A stretch of 53,530 nt of DNA from Exiguobacterium algae (GCF_018617875.1 NZ_JACSKZ010000007.1:1-53530); one strand, 5' to 3'; numbered from the stretch's first letter, positions 8,818 through 22,157 are shown. Program-made: numbers and translations. Notes: generated by a model not told the origin, from the letters alone.

Positions 8818-9036
8818 TTACTTATAACGGTACGTAATCCGCCCGCGTGTCAAGTCGTATGGAGACAACTCAACCGTTACGCGGTCACCTGGAAGGATTC
8901 GAATGTAGTGCATTCGAATTTTCCCTGAGACGTGCGCGAGCACCGTGTGGCCGTTTTCTAACTCCACTTTAAACATTGCGTTCGGAAGTGGTTCGACAAC
9001 AGTGCCTTCCACTTCAATGACATCTTGTTTCGCCAT
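8818..9036 (-). CDS. infA: Translation initiation factor IF-1
   Basis: The 72-residue single S1-like OB-fold protein reads [19 protein letters not shown] and ends in RGRITYRYK. It binds the 30S A site during initiation. Two ATGs are in tandem (9039 and 9036); the second matches the family start. The preceding gap (9037-9141) lacks the KOW-domain gene ybzG that B. subtilis has between map and infA. Confidence 0.97.
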   Translation of the reverse strand: MAKQDVIEVEGTVVEPLPNAMFKVELENGHTVLAHVSGKIRMHYIRILPGDRVTVELSPYDLTRGRITYRYK

Positions 9037-9141
9037 CATTCATTCCCCTTTCTATATGAAGATCTTTAGGAGCACAGACGATCTATTGTCTACTACTGTG
9101 AGAGAAGGATCCATGGCGGATCAGTATGAAACAATAGAGCC

Positions 9142-11915
<2,774 letters not shown>

Positions 11916-11916
<1 letters not shown>

Positions 11917-12356
11917 CAGATCACCTCAACTGTACCGCCAGCTGCTTCGATCGCTTCTTTCGCTGCACCCGAGAACTTGTTGGCTTTTACAGTCAATTTA
12001 GTTTCAAGCTTGCCGTTAGCAAGTACTTTGATTCCGTCTTTAGCAGAGCTGACGACACCAGTCTCGATTAAGAGTTCTGGAGTAACTTCAGTACCTGCCT
12101 CGAAACGGTTAAGCGTGTCTAGGGAAACAACCGCGTACTCTTTACGAGTTGGGTTGTTGAAACCGCGTTTTGGAAGACGACGGTAAAGTGGGTTTTGTCC
12201 ACCTTCAAATCCTGGACGAACGCCACCGCCCGAACGAGCTTTTTGACCTTTGTGTCCACGGCCAGAAGTTTTACCGTTACCAGTCGCCATACCGCGACCG
12301 ACACGGTTACGTTCGTGACGTGAACCTGGAGTTGGCTTCAATTCATGGAGTTTCAT
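11916..12356 (-). CDS. rplO: 50S ribosomal protein L15 (uL15)
   Basis: The 146-residue protein starts [21 protein letters not shown] and has the glycine-rich basic N-terminal arm ([25 protein letters not shown], split across residues 30-55). A globular C-terminal domain ends in AAGGTVEVI. Overlap with secY suggests coupled translation. Confidence 0.98.
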
Positions 12357-12387
12357 AGTGGCACCTCCTTATTTATTAAAATCTTTA

Positions 12388-12573
12388 TTATTCGTTGATT
12401 TCTTTTACAGTCACAAGGTGCGACACTTTGTTGATCATACCGCGCATCGCGACGTTGTCAGGGACAACGACAGTCTGATGCATTTTACGAAGACCGAGTG
12501 TACGTACAGTAACACGCTGACCTTCCGGACGACCAATAGTGCTGCGTGTGAGGGTGATTGCGAGTTTCGCCAT
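12388..12573 (-). CDS. rpmD: 50S ribosomal protein L30 (uL30)
   Basis: The 61-residue protein [20 protein letters not shown] has the L30 ferredoxin-like fold, with [13 protein letters not shown] in the middle. The length is standard for Firmicutes, and it sits between rpsE and rplO. Confidence 0.98.
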   Translation of the reverse strand: MAKLAITLTRSTIGRPEGQRVTVRTLGLRKMHQTVVVPDNVAMRGMINKVSHLVTVKEINE

Positions 12574-12588
12574 GTCTAATTCCCTCCC

Positions 12589-13089
12589 TTAGTTAAGAAG
12601 TTCTTCTACGCTTTTACCGCGTAGTTTAGCAACTTCCTCTGCTTTTTTGAGCTCAGTCAAGCCCTGAACCGTCGCACGGACGATGTTGATCGGTGTGTTT
12701 GAACCTAACGATTTTGAAAGGATGTCACCTACACCTGCAAGTTCGAGCACCGCACGAACTGGACCACCCGCGATAACCCCAGTACCTTCAGAAGCTGGTT
12801 TCATGAATACACGACCTGCTCCGAATACTCCTGTGATTTCGTGTGGAATTGTTGTACCAACCATAGGTACTTGAACCATGTTTTTCTTAGCGGCTTCAAT
12901 AGCCTTGCGAATCGCTTCTGGCACCTCTTGTGCCTTACCTGTACCGAAACCGACGTGACCATTTTTGTCACCTACGACTACGAGAGCTGCAAAACGGAAG
13001 CGGCGGCCACCTTTTACGACTTTCGCGACGCGGTTTACGGTAACAACGCGTTCTTCAAGTTGTTCCATGTTAACGTCTAACTGGCGCAT
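12589..13089 (-). CDS. rpsE: 30S ribosomal protein S5 (uS5)
   Basis: The 166-residue protein has the dsRNA-binding-like N-terminal domain ([20 protein letters not shown]) and the conserved [10 protein letters not shown] and [12 protein letters not shown] segments. S5 helps decoding fidelity and 30S assembly. I keep the first ATG (13089) because it follows GGAGGGG; a second Met at residue 8 has no better site. Confidence 0.98.
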   Translation of the reverse strand: MRQLDVNMEQLEERVVTVNRVAKVVKGGRRFRFAALVVVGDKNGHVGFGTGKAQEVPEAIRKAIEAAKKNMVQVPMVGTTIPHEITGVFGAGRVFMKPASEGTGVIAGGPVRAVLELAGVGDILSKSLGSNTPINIVRATVQGLTELKKAEEVAKLRGKSVEELLN

Positions 13090-13109
13090 CGAGTGTCCCC
13101 TCCTTTTTA

Positions 13110-13472
13110 TTAGAATTTAAGACCTGCTTCACGAGCTGCTTCAGCAACAGCTTTGACGCGGCCATGATAGAGGTATCCACCACGGTCGAACACAACTGTG
13201 TCGATACCTTTCTCGAGTGCACGTTCAGCAGCAAGTTTACCAACAGCTTTCGCTGCTTCAACGTTACCACCATTTGTAAGATCGAGAGCTTTATCTTTCG
13301 AAGATGCAGACACAAGCGTTGTTTGTGCCGCGTCATCGATAAGTTGAACGTAAATGTGTTTGCTCGAACGGAATACGTTCAAACGTGGACGAGCTGCTGT
13401 CCCCGAGATCGTACGACGTACACGAGCATGACGTTTTTTACGAACTGCATTTTTATCTGCCTTTGTGATCAT
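13110..13472 (-). CDS. rplR: 50S ribosomal protein L18 (uL18)
   Basis: The 120-residue 5S rRNA-binding protein begins [20 protein letters not shown]. It has the family segments [20 protein letters not shown] and [15 protein letters not shown]. It works with L5 to dock 5S rRNA in the large subunit. Confidence 0.98.
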   Translation of the reverse strand: MITKADKNAVRKKRHARVRRTISGTAARPRLNVFRSSKHIYVQLIDDAAQTTLVSASSKDKALDLTNGGNVEAAKAVGKLAAERALEKGIDTVVFDRGGYLYHGRVKAVAEAAREAGLKF

Positions 13473-13506
13473 TTATGCCACTCCTTTCCGTTCATTTCGT
13501 GACGAA

Positions 13507-14046
13507 TTACTTACCAGTCTTACCTTCTTTACGGCGAATACGTTCATCAGAGTAACGAACACCTTTACCTTTGTAAGGTTCTGGAGCACGGTACGAGCGG
13601 ATTTGAGCAGCAACGTGACCGACGCGCTCTTTGTTAATCCCTTTTACGATGATTTGCGTGTTTGAAGGAACTTCGATTTCGATGCCTTCCTCAGCAACGT
13701 ACTCGATTGGGTGCGAGTAACCGAGGTTAAGGACGAGTTTGTTACCTTGCTTCGTAGCACGGTAACCAACCCCCGAGATCTCAAGTGTTTTTTGGAATCC
13801 GTTCGACACACCTTGTACCATGTTGGCGATAAGGGCACGTGTCGTACCGTGAATTGTGCGGCTTTCTTTCGATTCGTCTGGACGAACAACCGTCAATTCG
13901 TTCTCTTCAACTTTGATTTCCAATGCCGGGTTAGCTGAAAGCGAAAGTTCACCTTTAGCACCTTTTACTGTGACTGTGTTGTCTTCAGCAACTGTTACAG
14001 TAACGCCAGCAGGAATCGTAACTGGTTTTTTACCAATACGTGACAT
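13507..14046 (-). CDS. rplF: 50S ribosomal protein L6 (uL6)
   Basis: The 179-residue protein [17 protein letters not shown] has two repeated alpha/beta domains and the C-terminal L6 signature [14 protein letters not shown]. It binds 23S rRNA near the factor-binding site. Confidence 0.98.
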   Translation of the reverse strand: MSRIGKKPVTIPAGVTVTVAEDNTVTVKGAKGELSLSANPALEIKVEENELTVVRPDESKESRTIHGTTRALIANMVQGVSNGFQKTLEISGVGYRATKQGNKLVLNLGYSHPIEYVAEEGIEIEVPSNTQIIVKGINKERVGHVAAQIRSYRAPEPYKGKGVRYSDERIRRKEGKTGK

Positions 14047-14079
14047 TGATTACACCTCCGTTCTTGTTAGAAAAGTGAC

Positions 14080-14478
14080 TTACCAGATGTAGGCGAGCAC
14101 TTCGCCGCCGACTTGTTGTTGGCGAGCTTCTTTATCAGTCATAAGACCTTTAGATGTCGAAAGAACTGCGATTCCGAGTCCTCCGAGTACTTTCGGTACT
14201 TCATCAGCTTTTGCGTATACGCGAAGACCTGGTTTCGAAATACGTTTGAGACCAGTGATTACACGTTCGTTGCCTGCTCCATATTTAAGGAAAAGACGAA
14301 GTGTACCTTGTTTAGCGTCCTCGATATATTCAACATCGCGAATGAAACCTTCACGCTTAAGGATTTCAGCGATCTCACGTTTAATGTTCGAAGCTGGAAG
14401 CTCCATTTTTTCATGGCGAACCATGTTAGCGTTACGGATACGTGTAAGCATATCTGCAATAGGGTCTGTCATTACCAT
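14080..14478 (-). CDS. rpsH: 30S ribosomal protein S8 (uS8)
   Basis: The 132-residue protein [17 protein letters not shown] ends with the S8 signature [26 protein letters not shown]. The first ATG (not the one two codons later) is used, since AAAGGAGG lies 8 bases upstream and Bacillus S8 also starts MVMTDP. S8 binds 16S rRNA helix 21. In E. coli it represses the spc operon; I see no evidence of that site here. Confidence 0.98.
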   Translation of the reverse strand: MVMTDPIADMLTRIRNANMVRHEKMELPASNIKREIAEILKREGFIRDVEYIEDAKQGTLRLFLKYGAGNERVITGLKRISKPGLRVYAKADEVPKVLGGLGIAVLSTSKGLMTDKEARQQQVGGEVLAYIW

Positions 14479-14509
14479 GCGATGTACCTCCTTTCACACT
14501 GTTAGTGGA

Positions 14510-14779
14510 TTACCAGCTTGCTTTTTTAACACCAGGGATTTGACCTTTGTATGCAAGATCACGGAACTTGATACGGCTGATCCCGAATTTACCCATGTAA
14601 CCATGTGGGCGACCTGTGATGCTGCAACGGTTGTGCAAGCGTACAGGTGACGAGTTACGTGGCAATTTGCTGAGTCCGATATAATCGCCTTCAGCTTTCA
14701 ACTTTGCACGCTTTTCAGCGTACTGGGCAACGAGTTTCTCGCGTTTGATTTCGCGATTCACCATTGACTTTTTAGCCAT
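14510..14779 (-). CDS. rpsN: 30S ribosomal protein S14, zinc-independent form (uS14)
   Basis: The 89-residue protein carries [19 protein letters not shown] (52-70). The two CxxC pairs of the 61-residue zinc-binding S14 are missing; only one Cys remains. It is thus the C- form, which in B. subtilis is the zinc-starvation paralogue encoded elsewhere, while the spc cluster there holds the zinc form. Here the zinc-free form occupies the main cluster position between rplE and rpsH. Whether a zinc form exists elsewhere in the genome cannot be told from the window. Confidence 0.97.
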   Translation of the reverse strand: MAKKSMVNREIKREKLVAQYAEKRAKLKAEGDYIGLSKLPRNSSPVRLHNRCSITGRPHGYMGKFGISRIKFRDLAYKGQIPGVKKASW

Positions 14780-14799
14780 GTTGTCGACCTCCCTTTAGA

Positions 14800-15339
14800 T
14801 TATTTTTGGAATGGCATACCAAGAAGTGTGAGCAATTCACGTGCTTCTTCGTCTGTGTTTGCTGTTGTAACAACAACGATGTCCATACCGCGTACTTTTG
14901 ATACTTTATCGTAATCGATCTCAGGGAAAATAAGTTGCTCTTTCACACCAAGCGTGTAGTTACCGCGTCCGTCGAATGCTTTCTTCGATACACCGCGGAA
15001 GTCACGTACACGTGGAAGTGAAACAGTTACCAATTTGTCGAGGAAATCGTACATACGCTCGCCACGAAGAGTAACCTTCGCACCGATTGGCATACCTTCA
15101 CGAAGCTTGAAACCAGCGATTGATTTCTTCGCTTTCGTTACGAGTGGTTTTTGACCAGAAAGAATTGTTAATTCTTCAACTGCCATGTCAAGTGCTTTCG
15201 AGTTCGAAACAGCGTCACCTACACCCATGTTGATAACGATCTTTTCGATTTTCGGTACTTGCATGACCGAGTCATAGTTGAATTTATCCATCATCGCTTT
15301 CACGATGTCGCTTTTATACTTCTCTTGCAAACGGTTCAT
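14800..15339 (-). CDS. rplE: 50S ribosomal protein L5 (uL5)
   Basis: The 179-residue 5S rRNA-binding protein reads [20 protein letters not shown], with [26 protein letters not shown] in mid-sequence and [23 protein letters not shown] near the end. It bridges to S13 in the small subunit. Length is typical. Confidence 0.98.
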   Translation of the reverse strand: MNRLQEKYKSDIVKAMMDKFNYDSVMQVPKIEKIVINMGVGDAVSNSKALDMAVEELTILSGQKPLVTKAKKSIAGFKLREGMPIGAKVTLRGERMYDFLDKLVTVSLPRVRDFRGVSKKAFDGRGNYTLGVKEQLIFPEIDYDKVSKVRGMDIVVVTTANTDEEARELLTLLGMPFQK

Positions 15340-15371
15340 AGTCGAATGGACCTCCTTTCGTCACGTTCTTC

Positions 15372-15680
15372 TTATTTATCGAGTACTTCGCCCGATTTCG
15401 CGACACGAACTTTTTTACCATCGACTACTTTGAAACCAACACGAGTTGGCTTGCCAGTTTTAGGGTCGATCGGCATTACGTTCGAGACGTGAATTGGTGC
15501 TTCGATTTCAAGGATACCGCCTTGTGGATTCGCTTGTGATGGTTTAGCGTGTTTTTTCATCACGTTAACCCCTTCAACGATTACGCGGTTCTTGCTTGGC
15601 ATAGCTTTGAGGATAACCCCTTGCTTGCCTTTATCTTTACCAGACATTACCTGGACTGTATCGCCTTTTTTAACATGCAT
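15372..15680 (-). CDS. rplX: 50S ribosomal protein L24 (uL24)
   Basis: The 102-residue protein has an N-terminal KOW motif ([21 protein letters not shown], residues 4-24) and the family segment [21 protein letters not shown]. It is an assembly initiator at the exit tunnel. Confidence 0.98.
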   Translation of the reverse strand: MHVKKGDTVQVMSGKDKGKQGVILKAMPSKNRVIVEGVNVMKKHAKPSQANPQGGILEIEAPIHVSNVMPIDPKTGKPTRVGFKVVDGKKVRVAKSGEVLDK

Positions 15681-15716
15681 CGTTTGCGCACCTCCTTATA
15701 GGATTGAAATTGGAAA

Positions 15717-16085
15717 TTAAAGTACTTCCGGTGCCAACGAAACGATCTTCATGAATTCTTTTTCACGAAGTTCACGTGCAACTGGCCCGAAGATCCGTGT
15801 GCCGCGTGGGCTCTTGTCATCTTTGATAATGACTGCTGCGTTCTCATCGAAACGGATGTACGAACCATCTTTACGACGAGCGCCACGTTTTGTACGAACG
15901 ACAACTGCTCTGACAACGTCACCTTTTTTAACAACGCCACCTGGTGTTGCTTGTTTTACCGTTGCGACGATGATGTCACCGATGTTTGCAGTCTTACGAC
16001 CAGAACCACCGAGGACTTTAATTGTCAACAGTTCACGCGCGCCAGAGTTGTCTGCTACTTTCAAGCGAGATTCTTGTTGAATCAT
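15717..16085 (-). CDS. rplN: 50S ribosomal protein L14 (uL14)
   Basis: The 122-residue protein [20 protein letters not shown] has the L14 signature [18 protein letters not shown] and ends [12 protein letters not shown]. It forms an intersubunit bridge with 16S rRNA and is the usual target of the silencing factor RsfS. Confidence 0.98.
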   Translation of the reverse strand: MIQQESRLKVADNSGARELLTIKVLGGSGRKTANIGDIIVATVKQATPGGVVKKGDVVRAVVVRTKRGARRKDGSYIRFDENAAVIIKDDKSPRGTRIFGPVARELREKEFMKIVSLAPEVL

Positions 16086-16129
16086 GCGAGTGTACCTCCC
16101 TCCGGATGTTTAATAAATCCGAACTGTTA

Positions 16130-16390
16130 TTAGATGATTACTGATTCTTCTACTACTGTTACAAGACGGAAACGTTTGTCTTTAGAAAGAGGACGTGTTT
16201 CCGCGATGCGAACGATATCGCCCACTTTAGCGACGTTGTTCTCATCGTGTGCTTTGTATTTCTTCGTGTAGTTTACACGTTTGCCATAGAGTTTATGACG
16301 AACCTTTGTTTCTACTGCGACGACGATCGTTTTGTCCATTTTGTCAGACACGACGCGACCAGTGAACACTTTACGGTTGTTGCGTTCCAT
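16130..16390 (-). CDS. rpsQ: 30S ribosomal protein S17 (uS17)
   Basis: The 86-residue OB-fold protein has the S17 signature [18 protein letters not shown] and the later [20 protein letters not shown]. It binds 16S rRNA early in assembly. Confidence 0.98.
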   Translation of the reverse strand: MERNNRKVFTGRVVSDKMDKTIVVAVETKVRHKLYGKRVNYTKKYKAHDENNVAKVGDIVRIAETRPLSKDKRFRLVTVVEESVII

Positions 16391-16422
16391 GAGTGTTACC
16401 TCCTCTCAAGAATCCGATGTAA

Positions 16423-16626
16423 TTAGCCGTTGTTGATGCCGAGTTCGCGTTCACGAAGAATCGTTTTAGCACGCGCAATCGACTTGCGTACTTCACGGAT
16501 ACGAGCAGGATTCTCAAGCTGACCTGTAGCAAGTTGGAAGCGAAGGTTAAAGAGTTCTTCTTTCCACTCGCCCACTTTACCGTTGAGCTCTTCAGTTGTT
16601 GATTGACGGAGATCAGTTGCTTTCAT
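16423..16626 (-). CDS. rpmC: 50S ribosomal protein L29 (uL29)
   Basis: The 67-residue protein [20 protein letters not shown] is a helical hairpin near the exit tunnel and signal-recognition-particle docking site. I place the start at 16626, inside the end of rplP (14-base overlap), because MKATDLR is the family N-terminus and GGTGGTG lies upstream. An ATG 24 bases earlier would add non-family residues. Confidence 0.96.
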   Translation of the reverse strand: MKATDLRQSTTEELNGKVGEWKEELFNLRFQLATGQLENPARIREVRKSIARAKTILRERELGINNG

Positions 16627-17050
16627 TCGTATCACCACCATTTTCTTCACGTTTCACGAACTTACATTTTACTGGAAGTTTGTGCGATGCAAGACGAAGT
16701 GCCTCACGTGCCACTTCCTCAGATACACCTGCGATTTCGAACATTACTTTGCCAGGCTTAACTACAGCTACCCAGCCTTCTGGAGCACCTTTACCCGAAC
16801 CCATTCGGACTTCGAGAGGCTTTTTAGTGTACGGTTTGTGTGGGAAGATCTTGATCCAAACTTTACCGCCACGTTTCATATAACGTGTCATTGCAATACG
16901 TGCTGATTCGATTTGACGGTTTGTAATCCAGCTCGCTTCGAGAGCTTGGAGACCGAACTCACCGAAGTGTACAGTAGTACCGCGTTTAGCATTCCCGCGC
17001 ATTTTACCACGGTGTACACGACGATATTTCACGCGTTTAGGTAACAACAT
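16613..17050 (-). CDS. rplP: 50S ribosomal protein L16 (uL16)
   Basis: The 145-residue protein [19 protein letters not shown] has the L16 segments [20 protein letters not shown] and [19 protein letters not shown]. It sits near the A site and is needed for peptidyl transfer. The C-terminus ([10 protein letters not shown]) overlaps rpmC. Confidence 0.98.
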   Translation of the reverse strand: MLLPKRVKYRRVHRGKMRGNAKRGTTVHFGEFGLQALEASWITNRQIESARIAMTRYMKRGGKVWIKIFPHKPYTKKPLEVRMGSGKGAPEGWVAVVKPGKVMFEIAGVSEEVAREALRLASHKLPVKCKFVKREENGGDTNESN

Positions 17051-17082
17051 AGTGTGTTGCCTCCTTCCTGAAAGAGTGTTTA

Positions 17083-17742
17083 TTATTCAGCGTTTTTCGC
17101 TGTGTTGTTTTTTGTTGGAAGAACTTCACCGTGGTATAACCAAACTTTTACGCCGATTTTACCGTAAGTTGTGTCAGCTTCAGCTGTTCCGTAGTCGATG
17201 TCGGCACGGAGTGTGTGAAGTGGAACTGTTCCTTCCGAGTATTTCTCTGAACGAGCGATATCAGCGCCACCAAGACGACCAGAAACTTCTGTTTTGATCC
17301 CTTTGATGCCTGTACGCATCGAACGTTGAATTGATTGTTTCATCGCACGACGGAATGATACGCGACCTTCCAATTGACGTGCAATGTTTTCTGCTACAAG
17401 CTTCGCTACAGCGTCAGCGTTTTTCACTTCAACAACGTTGATGTGAACGCGTTTTCCGTTAGCAAGCTTAGTGATGTGTTTACGGAGTGATTCGATTTCA
17501 GAACCACCTTTACCGATTACCATACCTGGTTTCGCAGTGTGAAGCGAAATGTTCACGCGGTTTGCAGCGCGTTCGATTTCTACTTTAGAAACACTAGCAT
17601 CCTTCATTTTGTTTTCGATGTATTCACGAATAACGAAGTCTTCATGAAGGAGATCAGCGTAGTCTTTCTCAGCGTACCAACGCGAATCCCAGTCTTTGAT
17701 AATACCAACGCGAAGACCGTGCGGATTTACCTTTTGACCCAC
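17083..17742 (-). CDS. rpsC: 30S ribosomal protein S3 (uS3)
   Basis: The 219-residue protein has the N-terminal [20 protein letters not shown], a KH domain with [14 protein letters not shown] (around residues 78-91), and the C-terminal domain with [21 protein letters not shown]. It is part of the mRNA entry channel and helicase activity. Confidence 0.98.
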   Translation of the reverse strand: MGQKVNPHGLRVGIIKDWDSRWYAEKDYADLLHEDFVIREYIENKMKDASVSKVEIERAANRVNISLHTAKPGMVIGKGGSEIESLRKHITKLANGKRVHINVVEVKNADAVAKLVAENIARQLEGRVSFRRAMKQSIQRSMRTGIKGIKTEVSGRLGGADIARSEKYSEGTVPLHTLRADIDYGTAEADTTYGKIGVKVWLYHGEVLPTKNNTAKNAE

Positions 17743-17755
17743 TACATATCCCTCC

Positions 17756-18088
17756 TTATTTCTCAGTTACCACGATGTGGATGTGGCTTGTGCGTTTGTT
17801 AATACGGCTTGCGCGACCCATCGCACGTGGGCGGAAGCGTTTGAGTGTTGGACCTTCGTTTACGTAAGCTTCTGTTACGACGAGGTTCTCAATGTTCATA
17901 TCGTAGTTGTGCTCTGCGTTAGCAATCGCTGATTTTAATACTTTCTCAACGACTGGCGATGCTGCCTTGTTTGTGTGAGCAAGGACAGAGAGCGCTTCGC
18001 CGACTTGTTTCCCGCGAATTAAGTCTACAACGAGACGTGCTTTGCGAGGAGCAAGACGGACCATATTAGCTGATGCTTTAGCTTGCAT
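17756..18088 (-). CDS. rplV: 50S ribosomal protein L22 (uL22)
   Basis: The 110-residue protein has the [16 protein letters not shown]-terminal helix and the conserved loop [16 protein letters not shown] that lines the exit tunnel (the macrolide region). No deletion or duplication in the loop is seen. Confidence 0.98.
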   Translation of the reverse strand: MQAKASANMVRLAPRKARLVVDLIRGKQVGEALSVLAHTNKAASPVVEKVLKSAIANAEHNYDMNIENLVVTEAYVNEGPTLKRFRPRAMGRASRINKRTSHIHIVVTEK

Positions 18089-18108
18089 GGATTTGACCTC
18101 CCCTCAAA

Positions 18109-18384
18109 TTACCGTTTCGTTTTCTTGTCTGATCCGTGACCTTTGTAAGTGCGTGTTGGAGCGAATTCACCAAGTTTGTGACCAACCATGTCTTCTGTCA
18201 CGAATACTGGCACGTGTTTACGACCATCGTGTACACCGAACGTGTGACCCATGAATTCTGGGAAGATCGTCGAGCGACGTGACCAAGTTTTGATGACTTG
18301 CTTCTCACCTGATTCGTTGAGTTTGTCAACTTTAGCGAGTAAGTGGTGATCTGCGAATGGACCTTTTTTCAAGCTGCGACCCAT
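18109..18384 (-). CDS. rpsS: 30S ribosomal protein S19 (uS19)
   Basis: The 91-residue protein [19 protein letters not shown] has the S19 signature [24 protein letters not shown] split over residues 51-74. It forms a dimer with S13 in the head of the 30S subunit. Confidence 0.98.
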   Translation of the reverse strand: MGRSLKKGPFADHHLLAKVDKLNESGEKQVIKTWSRRSTIFPEFMGHTFGVHDGRKHVPVFVTEDMVGHKLGEFAPTRTYKGHGSDKKTKR

Positions 18385-18403
18385 GTTAGAACCTCCCTTT
18401 GGA

Positions 18404-18443
18404 ATGATTCGGGAACGGCCCTTTCGAACCGCCCGAGAATCAT
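18404..18443 (-). repeat. Strong hairpin between rplB and rpsS
   Basis: ATGATTC...GAATCAT with inner GGG/CCC and CGG/CCG pairs form an interrupted 13-bp stem that fills the 66-base gap. It lies before the rpsS ribosome-binding site and lacks a T run. Confidence 0.7.
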
Positions 18444-18450
18444 GTAGTAA

Positions 18451-19281
18451 TTATTTCTTACGGCGACGAAGGATGTACATGTCGCTCGATTTGTTTTTCT
18501 TACGAGTCTTAAGACCAAGAGCTGGTTTACCCCAAGGAGTAAGTGGGCCCGAACGACCGATTGGCGCACGACCTTCACCACCACCGTGTGGGTGATCAAC
18601 CGGGTTCATTACAGAACCACGTACTGTTGGGCGCTTGCCTAACCAACGTGAACGTCCTGCTTTACCGATGTTTACGAGTTCGTGTTCTTCGTTACCAACT
18701 GAACCGATTGTCGCGCGGCAAGTGCCGAGGAACAAGCGTGATTCACCTGATTGAAGACGAACGATGACGTACTTGCCGTCACGTCCTTGGATTTGTGCCG
18801 ATGCACCAGCCGCACGAACAAGCTGACCGCCTTTACCAGGCTTAAGCTCGATGTTGTGGATTGTTGTACCGACAGGGATGTTTACGAGTGGAAGAGCGTT
18901 CCCCACTTTAATATCCGCCTCAGGACCAGACATGATTTCCATGCCCACTTTGATGCCCTTAGGAGCGAGGATGTAACGTTTTTCACCATCAACATAGTTG
19001 ATAAGTGCGATGTTTGCTGAACGGTTTGGATCGTATTCGATCGTTGCTACACGTCCTACAACGCCATCTTTGTTACGTTTGAAATCGATGATACGGTATT
19101 TACGCTTGTGACCGCCACCTTGGTGACGAACAGTCAAGCGACCTTGGTTGTTACGTCCGCCTTTTTTCGAAAGCTTTTCAGTTAACGATTTTTCAGGGCG
19201 ATTCGTTGTGATCTCTGCAAAGTCGAGAGATGTCATGTTACGACGACCGTTAGTGGTCGGCTTAAACTTTTTGATTGCCAT
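18451..19281 (-). CDS. rplB: 50S ribosomal protein L2 (uL2)
   Basis: The 276-residue protein [19 protein letters not shown] has the conserved [20 protein letters not shown] and the C-terminal [19 protein letters not shown], with the His residue linked to peptidyl-transferase function. Length is standard. It binds 23S rRNA domain IV and is essential for subunit joining. Confidence 0.99.
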   Translation of the reverse strand: MAIKKFKPTTNGRRNMTSLDFAEITTNRPEKSLTEKLSKKGGRNNQGRLTVRHQGGGHKRKYRIIDFKRNKDGVVGRVATIEYDPNRSANIALINYVDGEKRYILAPKGIKVGMEIMSGPEADIKVGNALPLVNIPVGTTIHNIELKPGKGGQLVRAAGASAQIQGRDGKYVIVRLQSGESRLFLGTCRATIGSVGNEEHELVNIGKAGRSRWLGKRPTVRGSVMNPVDHPHGGGEGRAPIGRSGPLTPWGKPALGLKTRKKNKSSDMYILRRRKK

Positions 19282-19315
19282 CGAGGATTCCCTCCTTTTC
19301 TTCTAAGGTAGTTAA

Positions 19316-19597
19316 TTAACCGAGGAAGTCGATTGTGTTGCCTTCAGCAAGAGTTACGATCGCTTTTTTACGGCGAGCTGTGTAACCAGAGTGACGACCG
19401 ACACGTTTCGCTTTCGGTTTGTAGTTCATTGTGTTTACCGAAGCAACTTTCACGTTGAAGATTGATTCGATAGCGTGTTTCACTTGCGATTTAGTCGCTT
19501 TTACGTCGATTTCGAAAACGTATTTGTTAGCTTCCATGAGGCCAACTGAACGCTCAGTGATGATCGGACGTTTGATGATATCGTATGCTTGAGCCAT
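19316..19597 (-). CDS. rplW: 50S ribosomal protein L23 (uL23)
   Basis: The 93-residue protein has [24 protein letters not shown] and the [21 protein letters not shown] signature. L23 at the tunnel exit is the docking point for trigger factor and SRP. The start overlaps the rplD stop (TAATG). Confidence 0.98.
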   Translation of the reverse strand: MAQAYDIIKRPIITERSVGLMEANKYVFEIDVKATKSQVKHAIESIFNVKVASVNTMNYKPKAKRVGRHSGYTARRKKAIVTLAEGNTIDFLG

Positions 19598-20220
19598 TAT
19601 GCAAGCACCTCCTCTACCTTCGCAACCGCATCTTTAGTGAAGATGACTTTGTCGTTAGCAACGAGGTCAAGAACGTTCACGCCTGCTGCGTCGATCACAG
19701 TCACTCCTGGGATGTTACGAGCTGCGAGAGCGATAGTCTCATTGTAGTCCGCTGTGACTACAAGAGCCTTACGTTCTACTGATAAGCTGTTGAGTACAGC
19801 AGCCATATCTTTTGTTTTTGGTGCATCGAAAGCAAGGCCTTCGAGGACGATGAATTCGTTGTTTTGTACTTTCGACGAAAGAGCCGAGAGAAGTGCTAAA
19901 CGACGAACTTTCTTAGGAAGTTTGTAAGAGTATGAACGTGGTGTTGGACCGAAGACTGTTCCACCACCAACCCATTGTGGTGAGCGGATCGAACCTTGGC
20001 GCGCACGACCAGTTCCCTTTTGTTTCCATGGTTTACGGCCGCCACCGCGTACTTCCGAGCGACCTTTCGTATCGTGAGTACCTTGACGGCGTGATGCTTG
20101 TTGCATGACGATCGCGTCATAAAGTACTGATTCGTTTGGCTCGATTCCGAAAATGGCTTCTGCCAATTCGATTTCGCCAACTTGTGAACCTGTTTGGTTA
20201 AGCAAAGCTACTTTAGGCAT
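19597..20220 (-). CDS. rplD: 50S ribosomal protein L4 (uL4)
   Basis: The 207-residue protein [19 protein letters not shown] has the extended tunnel loop [25 protein letters not shown] (residues about 61-85). In E. coli L4 represses its own S10 operon through the leader; the structured leader upstream of rpsJ here makes a similar control conceivable but unproven. Confidence 0.98.
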   Translation of the reverse strand: MPKVALLNQTGSQVGEIELAEAIFGIEPNESVLYDAIVMQQASRRQGTHDTKGRSEVRGGGRKPWKQKGTGRARQGSIRSPQWVGGGTVFGPTPRSYSYKLPKKVRRLALLSALSSKVQNNEFIVLEGLAFDAPKTKDMAAVLNSLSVERKALVVTADYNETIALAARNIPGVTVIDAAGVNVLDLVANDKVIFTKDAVAKVEEVLA

Positions 20221-20248
20221 TCGTAATTCCTCCTTTCCGTGCAGTTAA

Positions 20249-20875
20249 TTAGTTACCTTTTACCGCTGATTTGATGATGACGTTCGATTTACGAGCGCCT
20301 GGGATAGCACCTTTCACGAGGAGAAGGCCGCGTTCCACATCAACTTTAACGACTTCAAGGTTTTGAATTGTTTTACGCTCTCCACCCATTTGACCAGGAA
20401 GAAGTTTCCCTTTAAATACGCGGTTAGGAGCGACAGGACCCATCGAACCAGGACGACGGTGGTAGCGCGAACCGTGAGCCATTGGTCCACGTGATTGTCC
20501 GTGACGCTTGATCGCACCTTGGAATCCTTTACCTTTCGATGTACCTGTTACGTCTACTAATTCACCTGCAGCGAAAATGTCTGCTTTGATCTCTTGACCG
20601 ATTTCGTATCCTTCTACTGAAGTACGAACCTCTTTGATGAAGCGCTTAGGTGTCGCGTTTGCTTTCGCAGCGTGACCTTTTGCCGGTTTGTTTTGACGTG
20701 ATTCTTTGATGTCTCCGAAACCGAGTTGAACTGCTTCGTATCCGTCTGTATCAACTGTTTTAAGTTGAAGAACGACGTTACCTTCGACAGCAACTACTGT
20801 TACCGGTACAACTTCGCCTGCTTCGTTGAAGATTTGAGTCATACCAAGTTTTGTTCCTAAGATTCCTTTAGCCAT
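20249..20875 (-). CDS. rplC: 50S ribosomal protein L3 (uL3)
   Basis: The 208-residue protein [20 protein letters not shown] has the [23 protein letters not shown] loop that reaches the peptidyl-transferase centre (about residues 123-145). The start at 20875 is chosen because AGGAGGT lies 7 bases upstream; an ATG 9 bases earlier adds MYL only. Confidence 0.98.
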   Translation of the reverse strand: MAKGILGTKLGMTQIFNEAGEVVPVTVVAVEGNVVLQLKTVDTDGYEAVQLGFGDIKESRQNKPAKGHAAKANATPKRFIKEVRTSVEGYEIGQEIKADIFAAGELVDVTGTSKGKGFQGAIKRHGQSRGPMAHGSRYHRRPGSMGPVAPNRVFKGKLLPGQMGGERKTIQNLEVVKVDVERGLLLVKGAIPGARKSNVIIKSAVKGN

Positions 20876-20936
20876 GAGATACACCTCCTATTAATAATTA
20901 ATTGTCTCTTCTGGCTAGTATCTACTATATGAAGAA

Positions 20937-21449
<513 letters not shown>

Positions 21450-21455
21450 TTAATC

Positions 21456-21484
21456 ATTATATCTAATCTGGAACCGGAATGCAA
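21456..21484 (-). promoter_or_regulatory. Sigma-A promoter of the S10 cluster (proximal)
   Basis: The -35 TTGCAT (21479-21484) and -10 TATAAT (21456-21461) have a 17-base spacer. This is a consensus -10 and is the likely main start of the S10-spc-alpha transcript. Confidence 0.85.
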
Positions 21485-21536
21485 GATTAGATTTTACGAC
21501 TATGCCGGATGTCTGATGAGTTGCTCAACGTTCCCT

Positions 21537-21565
21537 AATGTAACAAGATTTACGGGGATTTGCAA
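21537..21565 (-). promoter_or_regulatory. Second, upstream promoter candidate of the S10 cluster
   Basis: The -35 TTGCAA (21560-21565) and -10 TACATT (21537-21542) have a 17-base spacer and a TG extension (TGTTACATT). It lies in the gap after the nucleotidyltransferase gene. The rest of 21485-21623 has no terminator or ORF I can support. Confidence 0.6.
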
Positions 21566-21623
21566 GAGAAAATTCATTCTTTTATTGAACTATTTTTCAA
21601 ATGAAGCCCCATGTCAACTCAAC

Positions 21624-22133
21624 CTAGCGTTTCATCATTGATCCGAATCGCTCTGTGACCCCCTCGATGACCGAATGCGGGGCTCGCTTTAAACACGCAT
21701 GAACAATTCCTTCATCCATAGAGTGCGTCTCAAAATAGCGAGCTAGACGTGTCAGTTTATCATCTCGACCGATGACCGTATACAGGACAATCCATTCTTC
21801 GAGGTGCATCCAGTTCCCTTCTGCTTCTATATAAGGATGTGTATAGATGCCATCGGTACACTTCATACGAAAACTGGACATGACATCTACGTCGGTCCCC
21901 TCGAAAACATACTCACCAAAGTAAGTCGTCAAGTACGCCTCATGTGGTTCAGATGATCGTTTCTCTCCGGCGCGACTCAAAATCTGATCTATCCGTTCAA
22001 ACTGATCGGGTTCCACGAACAAATCGACATCATTTGTCACATCGACGATTCCGTAACGCTTTAACAGCTGTGAACCACCAATCCGATAGGCAATCCCGTT
22101 CAAACGACAAATCGTCTCCAATTGTTTGAGCAT
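21624..22133 (-). CDS. Stand-alone nucleotidyltransferase-fold protein, function unknown
   Basis: The 169-residue protein has the polymerase-beta/MNT nucleotidyltransferase pattern. RIGGSQLL (G19-G20-S21) is followed by NDVDLFV with the metal-binding D35xD37, and then TDVDVMSSF, where D81 or D83 may be the third acidic residue. Such folds occur in lincosamide and aminoglycoside nucleotidyltransferases, in AbiEii/MenT-type toxins and in many uncharacterised proteins; none can be chosen here. The ATG follows AAAGGGGTGACGTC. It is the only accessory gene in the window, inserted between tuf and rpsJ. It has its own promoter-like sequence and no obvious partner gene, which argues against a simple toxin-antitoxin pair. 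Confidence 0.75.
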   Translation of the reverse strand: MLKQLETICRLNGIAYRIGGSQLLKRYGIVDVTNDVDLFVEPDQFERIDQILSRAGEKRSSEPHEAYLTTYFGEYVFEGTDVDVMSSFRMKCTDGIYTHPYIEAEGNWMHLEEWIVLYTVIGRDDKLTRLARYFETHSMDEGIVHACLKRAPHSVIEGVTERFGSMMKR

Positions 22134-22157
22134 GACGTCACCCCTTTCGTATCCCTC

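Noticed and set aside
9037-9141. KOW-domain gene (ybzG-like) between map and infA
   Set aside because: The 105-base gap is too short for it and has no open frame with a ribosome-binding site.
14510-14779. Zinc-binding S14
   Set aside because: The CxxC pairs are absent; the sequence [19 protein letters not shown] is the zinc-free form.
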